Made by a program: the position numbers and the translations under genes. A stretch of DNA of 64,000 nt. It comes from Antedon bifida (taxonomy: Eukaryota > Echinodermata > Crinoidea > Comatulida > Antedonidae). This document shows, one piece after another, positions 47,059 to 59,154 of this stretch (position 1 is its first letter; every line of letters begins with the position of its first letter). The stretch lies in contig OY727097.1 in assembly GCA_963402885.1 (NCBI GenBank), positions 5,580,001 to 5,644,000 on the forward strand, read 5' to 3'. The notes under the pieces are model-generated. The model was not told the origin of the DNA and searched no databases. It saw nothing but the letters and a program-made list of their open reading frames with translations.

Positions 47059-47190
47059 AAAGCCTTCACTATCAAACTTTATGTGATGTGCCCATATATA
47101 GATATGACTATGTCATATCACTACCATATTTGGGTATCAATACTATATTTGGGCACATCACACTTTTTTTGTCAAACTAGTTTGATAAGA
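47059..47190. mobile_element. MITE-A copy 8
   Basis: Decayed left end AAGCCTTCACTATCAAACTT, then ATGTGATGTGCCCATATATA, TATGTCATATCACTACCATA, one CCATATTTGG, and TTGTCAAACTAGTTTGATAA without the last part of the right end. Confidence 0.83.
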
Positions 47191-49149
47191 TTATTATTCA
47201 GAAAGAAAATCAGAGCTAGAAAAATGCTCTCAGTTCACAAAATGCATGTTGAAAGTCATACGACATAAGCTATTCTTAAGAACCACAATCATTTTTAATA
47301 ACAGATTACCTATTCTCTAAGGAACTATTTATTTTTATTAATACAATATACTTTTTTTACAATCAATCATAAAGGTGATGACGTAAATGACCCAATATTG
47401 GGATTTCATAAGATTTATTGATAGTTAAACTTTTAAACTATTGGTTGGTAATGCTAATGGTTCTGTACGTTATAGGAGCAAAACTATACTGTACGTTATA
47501 GTGCGCATGCACCACCATACAACTATCACCATTGATCTCTCTCTCTCTCACAGCAGAGCATTTGGCTTCGTTAATTCAGGTAAACATGAATAGACCAAAT
47601 ATCAAACAAAGAATACATTCAGAGCAAGGCACAATTGGATGGAGACAATGGTACTATTTGTGATGAGTAAAACGACACATAAACATTGGAAATACGCCAA
47701 ACGTCTTGCAGTAATACTAATAGCATGTAACATTTTCTAACATTCCTAGTTTGCAATATGATGATAGTTTAATCCCCTATCATCACATTTAAATACTTTG
47801 TCAATTAAACCAAGGTAAAGAATAACACCTTCATGCATCTTTTGAAAGTTCTACTTGCCCGAGGGGCAAGCAACCATGTATCTTCAAACCTCAAACAATG
47901 TATCTATTTCCTCACATACTGTGATTCTTTGCTTTGCTGTAATATCCCACATATTTCTTTGAAGCACTTGTTCAGTAGGCCTTGAGATTGATACTGTTGG
48001 CTCATGGAGTAGACTTTACTTTGGCTTTAGGCCGTAGCCAGCAGTACGGTTGGTAAGGTTTCAACATGAACACTTTTTCAGAGGTCTTTGACAACCCTAT
48101 GGGCTTAACAGGGATTGTCCTCTTTTGTCTCCCACTAATAATGAGTTTAAACCATTTAAACTTCTCTGTATCCCCCTTAGGTGGCCACATTAACGGGACA
48201 CTTTGGTCCTGTAGGTTTCCCCCTAACAGGCTACAGTTTTCACTGTGCTCCTTTAAATCCAGAAATAGTTTTTACTAAGTGTCTCCCATAACTACAAATG
48301 AAATACATTATCAGTTATTGACGTGAATAAAAAAAATTAAAATCAACGCCACACACAGGGGTTCTTATCTAAACATGACTAACAAGCTATAAATATAACA
48401 ATACAAATTGATGATTTACAGATAATGCAACAAAATAAAATATGGATAACAGATGTACAATGCTAATACGTGATGACGTCAATAAAAAACAAAATGTGAC
48501 AAGTCTAGTCTTTGCGTGTATTGATTGACTGGCGGTTCGATATCTGAAGTAGAACGGATAAACTCACTTACCAAAGATAAGTGCGGTAGATATAAAGGAC
48601 AAGTGTAATGCGAGTAGACTTTGTCATATTGTGTCTTAACACGGCTTAAAAGGAAAAACACATGACATACAGAGAAGGAATGCGAAAAGACAGTAGGAGG
48701 AACCAGTTATTTTGACCCTGGATTAAAGGCTAATCTTTTAAAATAAATCTGATAATCCAGTGTGGATTAACAGTGCATTGGCACATGCAAATACCAGACT
48801 AACAACTATTCAAATTTAATAGCTAGATAACAGTGATTTAATTGTTTGTTTATGAACAGTTAAAAACCTTTTAACAACGATTGTATCAAGATCATTAAAT
48901 TAGACGAAGAGGATACTTATAAATAATCGTACTTGATATTTCAAATAATTTTTGTATTGTTACGAAATAGTTTTACCTAACGTATCAATTTTGGTTATGT
49001 AATTTTTTTTTTTTAAAGGCACTGCATGAAAAGGGGGTGTGTTCGGACCTTCTTCAAACCCTCCTCCACATCACCCATACGGGATTGCAAACATCAGTCA
49101 AGATAACTGCCCTAATAACAAAATCTTGTTTTTTCATTTTTTTTTACTT
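47191..49149. other. Mostly featureless; one exon-like site
   Basis: At 47536-47585 a CT-rich tract ending CACAG is followed 26 nt later by CAG-GTAAAC (see findings). At about 48.0-48.3 kb a GC-richer patch has open frames on both strands; its minus strand carries AGGACCAAAGTGTCCCGTTA, reminiscent of MITE-B, so it may be an old relative. No gene is recognised. Confidence 0.45.
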
Positions 49150-49438
49150 TTAATTAATGAATATTTATAACCAATATTTATAAAACTTTTACATAGTCAT
49201 ACTGTTGTAGTCCATACCATTACATCACCAAAAACACTAATATAATAATTACGGTTTTTTAGTAATGGATACGTCACCAGTCTTTTTTTTACAATTTCAA
49301 TTACTGGATTTTTATAACCAATACATTATATATATATAACCTTCATACTCTCATACTGTTATACTATTCTATACCATTATACATCAAAAACACTAATATA
49401 ATAATTACAGTTTTTTAGTAATGGATACGTCACCAGTC
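49150..49438. repeat. Tandem duplication, about 150-bp unit
   Basis: AACACTAATATAATAATTAC then GTTTTTTAGTAATGGATACG-TCACCAGTC occurs at about 49234-49282 and 49390-49438, with CCATACCATTACATC or TATACCATTATACATC before each. The units are about 156 bp apart. Confidence 0.88.
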
Positions 49439-50542
49439 GTTCGCATACCACCTACGCATCTATTAATAGCATCCTTTAACAATACATTAACCTCATATTG
49501 GCCTCCATATGCTGTAACAGTTTTAATCATCAATCATGACTATTTATATTTATTCATTTAATATGAACAAACAACACCCCCACTTGTGTACTTTTTAATG
49601 TTTTTTACGTAGATTTTTAAATGAATTACGAGATGAGCTTAGTAGTGCGCTAAAAGCTGTAGCGGTGATAATAATACAGATCATTTATATCGCAGATATT
49701 GTGAAACAAATGTACTTTGATGCATGTTAGCGATTCGTGGACATTTGTTTTCCAATTATAGGTCACCGATTATTCCAATTAATGATGCTATTCAAAAAAT
49801 ATTAATGGTTTGTTTTGTGTATTAACTAAGGCTAAGCTTTAAATTATTACACTTTTAATATGATGTTTTCTGATATCCAGCTTTTGAAATGTATGTGTTA
49901 GATGATGAAACAACAATTTGATTTCTGTTCACAAGAACATCAATATCAGTGAAAAGACATAAACTCAGGTGAAGGTGGAACTTTTTCAATCATAGATTTC
50001 CTCACCAAAGGCTACTGATACTTTTGACCATTGTTCACAATTGGAATATTTACGCAGATAGATTTATCATGGTTTAAGTTGTGCCTAAAAGCTATATGGA
50101 AAAAAGTATCATGTATCGAGGCAATACTGTACATGACCGTTAATAGTGCCACCACCAAAATACCTTTCCAAGTTCTCGCTCTATTAAAGAAACCTCAATT
50201 TTTTTTCATGAATTATGTAAAAAATGACAAAAATGGAAAACATACAGTAATATTTTTTTCCTTTTAATCAAATTGTCAAAATCATTGGAACAAATAAACA
50301 AACTTACCTTACTGTAATTTTGATCAAAATTGTAGATTACTTCCTGAATCTACGTCAGTTGCATATTGCTGGGAGGCATTGTATTTTCTCTTGTTGTGCT
50401 CATCTTTGATAGTTTAATGACAGAAAGTTTCAAATCTATTTTTACCGTTTTGTATCACTTTTCTAGAAGAAACAATAAAATAAAAATAAGCCATAAATGC
50501 TACTGAGGTATCTACTCATCAAATTTCTTGTTTGAATGAAAG
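49439..50542. other. No recognisable feature
   Basis: AT-rich sequence; a 78-codon open frame (50031-50267) is unremarkable. Confidence 0.5.
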
Positions 50543-50671
50543 CTTAAGCTCTGTCTACACTAACAAACTTTATGTAACACAAAAATGTGATATGGCCATA
50601 TATGGACATGATGATGTCATATCACTACCATATTTGTGCATCACACTTTTTGATTGTGTAGACAGAGCTTT
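50543..50671. mobile_element. MITE-A copy 9
   Basis: Left end TTAAGCTCTGTCTACACTAA, interior GGCCATATATGGACATGATG and ATGTCATATCACTACCATAT, right end TGTGTAGACAGAGCTTTAA. CCATATATGG is intact. The right part is shortened. Confidence 0.9.
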
Positions 50672-53035
50672 AAATCAATAGCAGAGCAAATCATTGTAAA
50701 CTTTAAATAATATGGGCTGGATGTGGTACATAAAATGAGACAAATTAGTTAGTTGATAATGTGTTTTTTAAACATGGTATAAGGATTTAATAAATATTAC
50801 TAGGTGTGTAAAGTCTGGTAAAAACATAATCTGGAACCTTTTAAAGTATACTTAAATGAACGGTAACTGCTAGCTATAACCTCTATGTGACCTGATGGGG
50901 AGAGAGAGAAAGAGAATTACCAAATGCTACATTCGGCTGTTCCAAAGAGAATGCTTTGAAAAACACATTTTGTGCACAAATCTGCTGTTCTAACATATCT
51001 GAATGGCTTAAGAGGAATTAAAAGATGAGATGCTAGTATCGGTCTTGCGGGTTAGGAGGTGTACAAATTTTGGGTTAGTGCTATTACAATATAGATGATA
51101 CAAGCCGCAATTAAAATATTAGTGGTCTGGGCTAGTAGTTTGCTATTTTGGGCTAGTAACATGTAAGCCTACAGCTGATTGAAAGAAACAAAGTTATATT
51201 GACTCCTTGTACTGTATGTTACTAAAAATATAATAATCATATATATAAATGAACAGCTTTAACCTTTATAGTCTGCATTCCAATCTATTTCATTAATCTT
51301 CTGTGGTCTCATCTTTTGTAACATAATTTAAATTGTACATGCACACAATTAAACACACTTATATAGCACTTACAAAGTAACAAAAACTTACAATGATAAT
51401 AAAAATGGTCATAAAAGTAAAGTGATACATTGTCAAATATCATTGAAGAAACACAATAGCATAGAAAATAACAATGGGAATACAGTGTGGGAATTAGGTT
51501 ATGTAATTAGCAATCACAAAAATATTTGAATGAAATGCAGTATGAGTATCTCCTGATCATCGTCTCTTTTCAAATTTGTATCAAATATGAGTAGCTATGA
51601 GGAAAATAGGGGGCACACTGTAAAATTTACAGACAGTTATACTTCTGGACGTTATCATCTTGATGTTTATTAAACACATCATACAGTGTAAGTGAACTTA
51701 GGTGACCCATGTTATTCAAATTTTTAGAAAATGAAAATGGTGGCAACAGTACTATAAGAAAGTTGGTTGAGCAAGCACATATTAAAATTTGAAAGAAAAT
51801 CGTTGAATACTGATGTTTGTTGCACACATCAGAAGCACATCCCGGGAGAGTGTGTGGGTTGTGCACTCCTCCATTTTGACATACAGCTAAAATGAAATTA
51901 TGAACTATTTTTATGTATGTAGACGACTATTAATTAATATTATATGTTAGGGCTCCCTCAGTTAAACTTTTCTCAATCCGCCGATGCCGCATAGCTGTAA
52001 CATATCATATTCTGTACTAACTGTCTAACTGCAAAAATCTCTGAGACTAAAACAAATACTAGAACATACATTAAAGGAAACCTACTTCATTGCAAATTGG
52101 AGTTAGTCAAGAAAGCTATCACTACACCAATAAGCTAATGAGCATGTGCAGATTGCTTAGGTTTGTAAATTGAACAAAAAAAGGGATGTCTCTCTGAGTT
52201 TTAAGTTATTAATACAGCATACAAAAATCAAAATCTCACTGTTCGTAAGGTGTGAATAGCTTGACAACTATCCATTACCTACCTATTGTTATAAACACAA
52301 ATGTATTGGAATATATTATTATGTGTGGGATACATTGGCCAATTGTCTGCTATTCCGGTTTACTGATTACACCAGATAATTAAATTTCTATAGAGCTTTA
52401 CTTTCCCATGAAAGTTATATTAAAAAATAGGCTTCATATTATCTTTTCGATTCGGTGTTAAGTCACCTAGAACATGTCTATATCTTCCTTTTATTAACAA
52501 CTTGAAAGCAGAAAGAATATGCTTTACATTTCATGACACTTGAATGATAAAGGAAATTAATTAGGTTGAGAAGTTGGAAAGTTTGCGCTTTAAGCCTAGC
52601 ACTAAGTGAATTTTTCTTCGCGAGTCAAACATTTTCACAGAGAAAGAACAAAATTGTGCCATACTTATTATTTTCTACTAAAAAAAATTGTAATCATATT
52701 GATATTTTTATTGATAGGCTTGGTTATTTTAAGAGGAAGATTATGTGTTCACTTCTTGAACAGCCTGCATAACCTGTTTGATTAATATACATTTTAAATT
52801 GAAATTGTTTATGGCATGCTGACCTTTGTTTATATTTATAATTTATTGTTAACTGTTTTTGATGTTTTATTGTTTTATGTTTCGCCGTTGATATATCGCC
52901 GTTGGTTGTGATTGAATAAAATACAAGTAAATAATTGTAATTTTCATTTCAATCATGCATTGTTAGATAGAATTTTCAGTTTTAAAAATGGAAACAAATG
53001 CAGAGTGCTTTTGAATTGGGATTGCCATATTGTTA
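50672..53035. other. No recognisable feature
   Basis: Over 2 kb of AT-rich sequence with scattered short open frames (51.6-51.9, 52.57-52.77 kb). No repeats, RNA genes or exons that I can support. Confidence 0.5.
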
Positions 53036-53178
53036 ACAATTATATTTTCCATCGTTCGTTTCAGAAGAAAGTGTCCCCATAATTATATTTTCCCTCGTTC
53101 GTTTCACAAGAAAGTGTCCCCATAACAGGGGAATATGAATATGAACATGGGTATCCCAAATGAGGGGTTTTACTGTAG
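53036..53178. mobile_element. MITE-B copy with a short internal duplication
   Basis: AAGAAAGTGTCCCCATAA and ATTATATTTTCC-TCGTTCGTTTCA are each present twice in tandem, and the right end is CAAATGAGGGGTTTTACTGT. Confidence 0.75.
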
Positions 53179-53883
53179 TTTTTACTTTTATTCCAAAGTT
53201 TCGCCAGAATGTATTGATTGGTTAATAGTAGTCATTTAAAAAAAAATTGAAGGCACTTTGTTGTTGTTCCTTCGTCACGCAACATTTAAGAGCAATTCGA
53301 TATCAGCCAATCATAATTTGACTAGTATTCTTAAAAGATCTATTATTTATTGAAGCAAACTTTAAAGAGGACTTTAAAATGAATTAACCAGAAATTCCTA
53401 AGCCCTCTCATAATCTTCCTAAATTAAAAACTAAAATTGGGAATTAAGAAGAACTTGTAAACTGCCTCCAGGAATCATGCTATTCAAATACCACCTATTT
53501 AGATTAATCCGTTTTAAATTAAGTTAGTGCACATATTTTGTAGACATACTCTATGTAATGACTTAAACATAAACACTGTATAGTAATGTTTTAGAATATA
53601 ATGTTATAGTTTAACTTTTGTTTCCTTGATGTAATTGTCAAGGACATTTAAATTTGTTTCTTTTTATGGCCTAAGGCCCAAATAAAGTATTTCAAACAAG
53701 TTAAGGAATAAGATGATTTTTTTATAAATAGAAAATTAAAAAAAATTACATATAATAGTCGACTAAAACTTGAATGAATTAACTAAAAAAAATGTTTTCG
53801 AAAATCAGAAACATATTACTGTATGTTGCTATCTATGTACTTAGCTTTTAGAAACTTATAGTACTGTCTGCAACAAAGATTAA
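53179..53883. other. No recognisable feature
   Basis: AT-rich sequence; nothing supported. Confidence 0.5.
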
Positions 53884-54397
53884 TTATCATTGGTCAATAC
53901 ATTAGAATACATTGTGATTGGTCAATACATTAGAATACATTGTGATTGGTCAATACTTTAGTATTCACTGTGATTGGTCAATACTTTATATAGATAACTA
54001 TCATTGGTCAATACTTTAGAATACATTGTGATTGGTCAATACTTTAGAATGCAATTTGATTTGTCAATACTTTAGAATTCATTGTGATTGGTCAATACTT
54101 AATAATTCATTGTGATTGGTCAATACTTAATAATTCATTGTGATTGGTCAATACTTAATAATTCATTGTGATTGGTCAATACTTATGGAAACTTTATATA
54201 GATAACTATCATTGGTCAATACTTTAGAATACACTGTGATTGGTCAATACTTTAGAATGCAATTTGATTTGTCAATACTTTAGAATTCATTGTGATTGGT
54301 CAATACTTAATAATTCATTGTGATTGGTCAATACTTAATAATTCATTGTGATTGGTCAATACTTAATAATTCATTGTGATTGGTCAATACTTATGGA
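53884..54397. repeat. 28-bp minisatellite with CCAAT boxes
   Basis: The unit is ATTGGTCAATACTTAATAAT plus TCATTGTG. ATTGGTCAAT (an inverted CCAAT box) is present 16 times, with two ATTTGTCAAT variants. A higher-order unit of about 208 bp is visible: GATAACTATCATTGGTCAAT recurs at about 53993 and 54201 with the same order of variant units after each. Confidence 0.95.
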
Positions 54398-55042
54398 AAC
54401 ATTCATAGCATTATTAGATAGAAAAAGAAAATAGAATCCTAAAATAATGAAGCATATTTTCTTGCTGATTTAATCTTACATAAGTAACAATAACAATTAA
54501 CATGTAAAAAAATAGTAACACATTACACTACATTATTACTTGTTGAAAAAGATGTCTGGACATTAAAACATGAGAAAATAATTTGATTAGATTATACTTG
54601 CATAGGTGGTGACATAAAAAAAAGCCCAAGGTTATGTGATATTAATAATTTAATTTCATTGGAATTACATAATTTGTGAAGGGTGAATTGTCTGGGTTAC
54701 CAAAGTGCTTAAACATGCTACAATAAAATTTTATAAATTTATGTTACAAAGCTGCATATCATCTCAATATAATAAGACCATGGGAAATGGATCATATTTT
54801 CTTTCAGTATGTGTAACATTTTTTAAAAATTTCATTTCAAAACATAACTTAACAGAAAAAAGTGATTTGAACAAATAACTTTAGCATAAACATTTTTCCA
54901 AATTAAATACAGAGATTGGCAGTAAAAAATAAAAATCTTGTAACATTTGTAAATTCTCCAATCCCAGAAGAAACCAGACTTACAAATCTGCACTCAGTAA
55001 ATATTTTCAGTAATACTGCTCGGCCTAGAGTATCCCTATTAT
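54398..55042. other. No recognisable feature
   Basis: AT-rich sequence; nothing supported. Confidence 0.5.
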
Positions 55043-55206
55043 AAAGCTCTGTCTACATTATCAAACATTATGTGAAAAAAAAAATGTGATGGGCCCATGG
55101 ACATGATCATGTCATACCACTACCATATTTTGGTATATCACTACCATATTTGGGTGCATCACATCTTTTTTAGTCAAACTAGTTTGATAGTGCAGACAGA
55201 GCTTAA
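55043..55206. mobile_element. MITE-A copy 10
   Basis: Left end AAAGCTCTGTCTACATTATC, right end AACTAGTTTGATAGTGCAGA-CAGAGCTTAAG. The CCATATATGG site is deleted to CCATGG, but CCATATTTGG remains at about 55144. Confidence 0.9.
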
Positions 55207-55962
55207 GTCTAAAAAAGGGCCAATCTGAGAAAAAAAATTCTCAATTTCTCAACTGATTTGTGTCATATATCCACCAAAAAAGATTTCCAGCTCATCTGGC
55301 ATGGGGAAAGCTGCCATTTTGGATTTTCAAAAATGGCCACCATAAAATACAGATTTTTGCTCATATATTATGATCGAAGATCCTAAAAATTTCTATAAAT
55401 CAATTAGCTTAAGCAACATACAAACTAACATAATCAAATAGTTTCGTAAACATGCAAAAGTTAACTCAACGTCGTTTAGCCATCATAGCTTTGATTACGT
55501 TGACAAGATAATGGTTTTTAGATGACCTTTTCTCGTTTCGTAACAAATAACCTGTCAGGTTTCAATCTTTAATCGCGTTTACAAGGCATACAAAAACATA
55601 TCTTTGATTAGTAAGTTGAGTGATATGAGCACCTTTAAGTAGTTTACAAAAGATCGCCGAACTAACCTTTTGAACTCTGTGTATGTTTTAACCATTTCTG
55701 ACGAATGCTATGAAAATTAATATTACAAATTTAGGCTGTCAACAATACTGTTGAACATTCTTCCAGCCGAAGCGGTTTGAATATTTGGCTAATGATATAC
55801 TATTGAGGTACAGGTATTTAAATTGCAAATACAGACTTCTAGTTGTTTTTCAAGCTTGTTCTTTATTTATATTGTCTCACGATTTTCTGAGTTTACCAGC
55901 CTACATAACAGCATATATATACCTGAATTATAATCACAGTAAGAAACCTTCATATTGCAACA
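55207..55962. other. No recognisable feature
   Basis: At about 55310-55345 GCCATTTTGGATTTTCAAAA and ATGGCCACCATA form a partly inverted word; otherwise nothing. Confidence 0.45.
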
Positions 55963-56192
55963 AAGTGTCCCCTTAATATGGGTTTTCCCTTCATATGGGT
56001 TTTCCCTTAATATGGGTTTTCCCTTCATATGGGTTTTCCCTTAATATGGGTTTTCCCTTCATATGTGATTTTTTCCTTAACATGGGTTTTTTCTTAATAG
56101 GGTTTTTTCCTGAATAGCGGTTAGCCATACTGTCTCCCTCTTATTAATAGGGGTGTCCTCTGAATAAGATGTCCCAAGAAAAGGTTTTAATA
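55963..56192. mobile_element. MITE-B remnant with a third internal expansion
   Basis: AACAAAGTGTCCCCTTAATA is followed by alternating TTCCCTTAATATGGGTTT and TTCCCTTCATATGGGTTT units (period 16, paired to 32) over about 130 bp, then GGGGTGTCCTCTGAATAAGA and CCCAAGAAAAGGTTTTAATA as the decayed right end. Confidence 0.8.
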
Positions 56193-56756
56193 TGAAGATG
56201 TGTCCCTGCTTTTCAAACATAAAGAATATATATTCATTGTTTTCTGAATACAAATTTTGTTTTCTAAGATTTTAAAAATACGTAAATTTCAATTGATTAT
56301 CTAAAAATTAAAATATCATGTTATTAAATCTGTATTTCAATTTCTGTAAACTCAACTAATTTTTAAAAAACATATTTGTTTATAATGACGGTCATAAACA
56401 TAGAGTTTGATTTCATTAGAAATAGAAGGCACGAATAAAATGTCCGTTGACATTTCCTTTGCAATTATTCACAGCTTGTCATTTTCTGACATACGTTTTT
56501 GTGATTGATTAAAAAGTATTCTCACTTTATTCGATAAAGCCATAGGCACTCGCCATTCCAAATTTACAAATTTGTCATTATAATCCAAAGTGTAACACAG
56601 ATGTCATCAGTATATTATATTCTTAAAATTGTAAACATGGTACTGAAAGAATCAGTGACCTATATCTTCTGTGGATAATACATTGAAACAAGGGAAGCCA
56701 ACCATGCAAGTGTTAAAATGTATGTATGTAAGTGTTTCTGCCCCTTACTATATTCA
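56193..56756. other. No recognisable feature
   Basis: AT-rich sequence; nothing supported. Confidence 0.5.
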
Positions 56757-57005
56757 AGACCTATCGATTTACCATGTTGATATATTGGTTCTCGTCAGAT
56801 CATCGAAGTTAAGCAATGTTGGGCCTGGTTAGAGCTTGGATGGAAGACCATCTGGGAATATCGGATGCCGTTTATGGAGCTAGGGTCCCATTCGGCATTT
56901 GAAATCAGCACTGCTGACTCTTATGGCAGCCCCTGCATCTAGTATCTCAAGACGTATTGGCCCATGCCTTTCCTCTGGTCAAGGTGGGAACTGGACAAGA
57001 GAAGC
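56757..57005 (+). mobile_element. 5S-rRNA-derived sequence (SINE3-like or pseudogene)
   Basis: About 56758-56877 follows the length and order of eukaryotic 5S rRNA: GGTTCTCGTCAGATCATCGA, box A GTTAAGCAATG (56808-56818), the intermediate element CTTGGATGG (56835-56843) and box C CTGGGAATATCGG (56852-56864). It is diverged (ACCATGTTGATATATTGG instead of the usual CCACGTTGAACACACCGG) and lacks a T-run terminator directly after the 5S part. The following 130 bp (GTCCCATTCGGCATTTGAAA to AGAGAAGCCCTTGATCAATG) is GC-richer than its surroundings and may be the body of a 5S-headed SINE. A dispersed 5S pseudogene is the alternative. Confidence 0.75.
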
Positions 57006-58809
57006 CCTTGATCAATGATAGGACCAATCAAGGTGCTTAAACAGTCCTGGCTTAGTTTCATCTACATTCAGATGAATGTAAAACTTATTGAAATTGTCGT
57101 TCGCGACAGACGTCGGCAAATATCCATTTATCAACCTTGCCGTTGTCTTTATCACCCACTGATAAATTCACTATGCTTAAAACAATTTGGCAAATTTCAC
57201 TTCTCGCAGAGCATTTTCCGTTGGAATGCACTATACCTCATTGTATACGCAATTCGTCTACCTTGAAACAGTTTAAATCTGTTCATACAACCCACCTTGA
57301 TTGTAAGCGCTGTGACCTTTTGGCAAAGAGCGCCTCAAAATGTTGTTGGCTGTTGTGTTGTGTCCCCTATTCTGGGGACAGTTTGTTAGGTCCCAAAGGC
57401 ATTACATGTTTTAGGATGCAAACTCCATCAACCATTTCTGGCGAGAGATAATTTTTTTTGATAAAGACATTTACTATCAAATTATGAGTTGACATGTTAT
57501 TGAAATATAATATTTTAAAAGCTACCCAATTATAATGTAATAACATGTCCACCTACACTTTTGTTAATTATGAAATTTTTTCACCCACTCAAAAATTGAA
57601 TAAGTAATATTGTTGTATATATTGCGGTTTACACTTTATATCAGCTACATTAATTATCTGATTTACCAGATAGATTTAAAAACATTATCAGTGATAGAAT
57701 TAGTTGGTTTACTTTTTTAGTCGTGAGGTGGTTTCCCGAATGATCGTAAAATCAAAACGGCACTAAGTATGACCAACTAGCGTTCTTGTCACCAACTAGC
57801 CATCCATTCATAGAAGTACTGATGTAGTAGCCTATCTGTACAGCGACTATAAAATGTGACCCAAGACATGACTAACAACGACTTTTAGTTGATAGAAGAT
57901 TGAAAAAATTGTTAAGAAGAATTACGTGGATGTTTAATTATGTCAGTAATGTTTACATACTAGGCATATTAACAGTAATGTTTGTTAGTATAAACAATTT
58001 TGAGTTAATAAGATATAAGGAAGAAAAGCAAAGAGACTATGGAGCGGCTATTCCTGAATATACAATACTAAGTATCGTAGTTTGAAATTCAACAACTTCA
58101 ATATGCTAAATAAGTTGTTGTCACTCTGTTAGGGACATGCATGGACGCTGAAAGGGACAAGTTGGTGATCATCTCACAATTCAAGGATAAATTATTTAAT
58201 TTGGAAACAATGATTTTACCAACTTTACGCTTTTAATCCATTCCGTTTTTTACAATAAAAAACCACAGCTATTAAATTAATAGTTTATTCAGCACCTGCG
58301 ATTTAATATACAGTGAATATTTTTGCCGAAGACAACTGGAAAACATGTGAAAATTAATTAGACTTTTCTTTTTATAAATTTCGCAATTTCTCTGCACAAT
58401 ATTTTGTTAAAGGTTTGAATAAAAACATATTGCTGTATGAATATGAAATAAGGAGTTTATTCAACTCCAACCCAGATACACAGTTTACTATAATACAAAC
58501 AAATGATTGTAAACAAAATGTTTATGTTAAACCTATCAATAATACCAAGGTTATTCCAATAATATTTATATTAATATCCATTTTCCTACTTTTAATGTGA
58601 CCAATAACTATATTACTGATTTCCTCATAACCGGAAATTCATCATGGACTGCTATCTTTCCTAGAAGTCATAATAATTTGTTGTAAGCTTCTTCCCTTTA
58701 TAACCTGTCTTTATAACCTGTAACACTATAAAATCACCACCGTCATGATTATTACATCATATACCATTCTAAGTTTAGCAAAAAACAAACCTTTTATTGT
58801 GTGGCAGTT
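57006..58809. other. No recognisable feature
   Basis: Open frames at 57.0-57.45 kb overlap in two frames and look random. An isolated AT-rich stretch follows. Nothing else supported. Confidence 0.45.
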
Positions 58810-58960
58810 CTGGTAAAATTTGCTTTACATGCAATCAACCCACTCAGCAATAAATGAGTTGACCTGTATGTTTACTAAACTAACTTTTACCCAAGTATAA
58901 CCCCTATTAAGGGGACACCAAAAAAAGTGTTTCCTTAATAAGAGGGTTGCCTGTTAAATT
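58810..58960. repeat. Duplicated segment with MITE-B left end
   Basis: TTTGCTTTACATGCAATCAA, CACTCAGCAATAAATGAGTT and GTTTACTAAACTAACTTTTA lead into MITE-B left end AACCCCTATTAAGGGGACAC. The same order, with moderate divergence, occurs at 61445-61555. Confidence 0.85.
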
Positions 58961-59154
58961 TTCCTTCATGCTTCCTCTTAAGCAGTGTAAAAATAAAAGC
59001 AAAAAAAAAAAGCTCAATGTTTTGGTTTCATAAAAAAAAATATCAACAAATGCTTAATCTTAAAATTGTAACATTGCATATTGTATGTTTTTATATAACT
59101 TTTAACATACATTTTAAATGTCTTTTTTTATATATTGTAAATGCTATTGTTGCC

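Noticed and set aside
48002-48278. Mirror open frames on both strands in a GC-richer patch
   Set aside because: No protein resemblance. One strand carries AAAGTGTCCCGTTAATG, which resembles MITE-B, so an old repeat is the likelier explanation.
57015-57451. Overlapping 83- and 104-codon plus-strand open frames downstream of the 5S-derived element
   Set aside because: Two frames overlap, there is no recognisable domain, and they start at non-ATG or weak starts.
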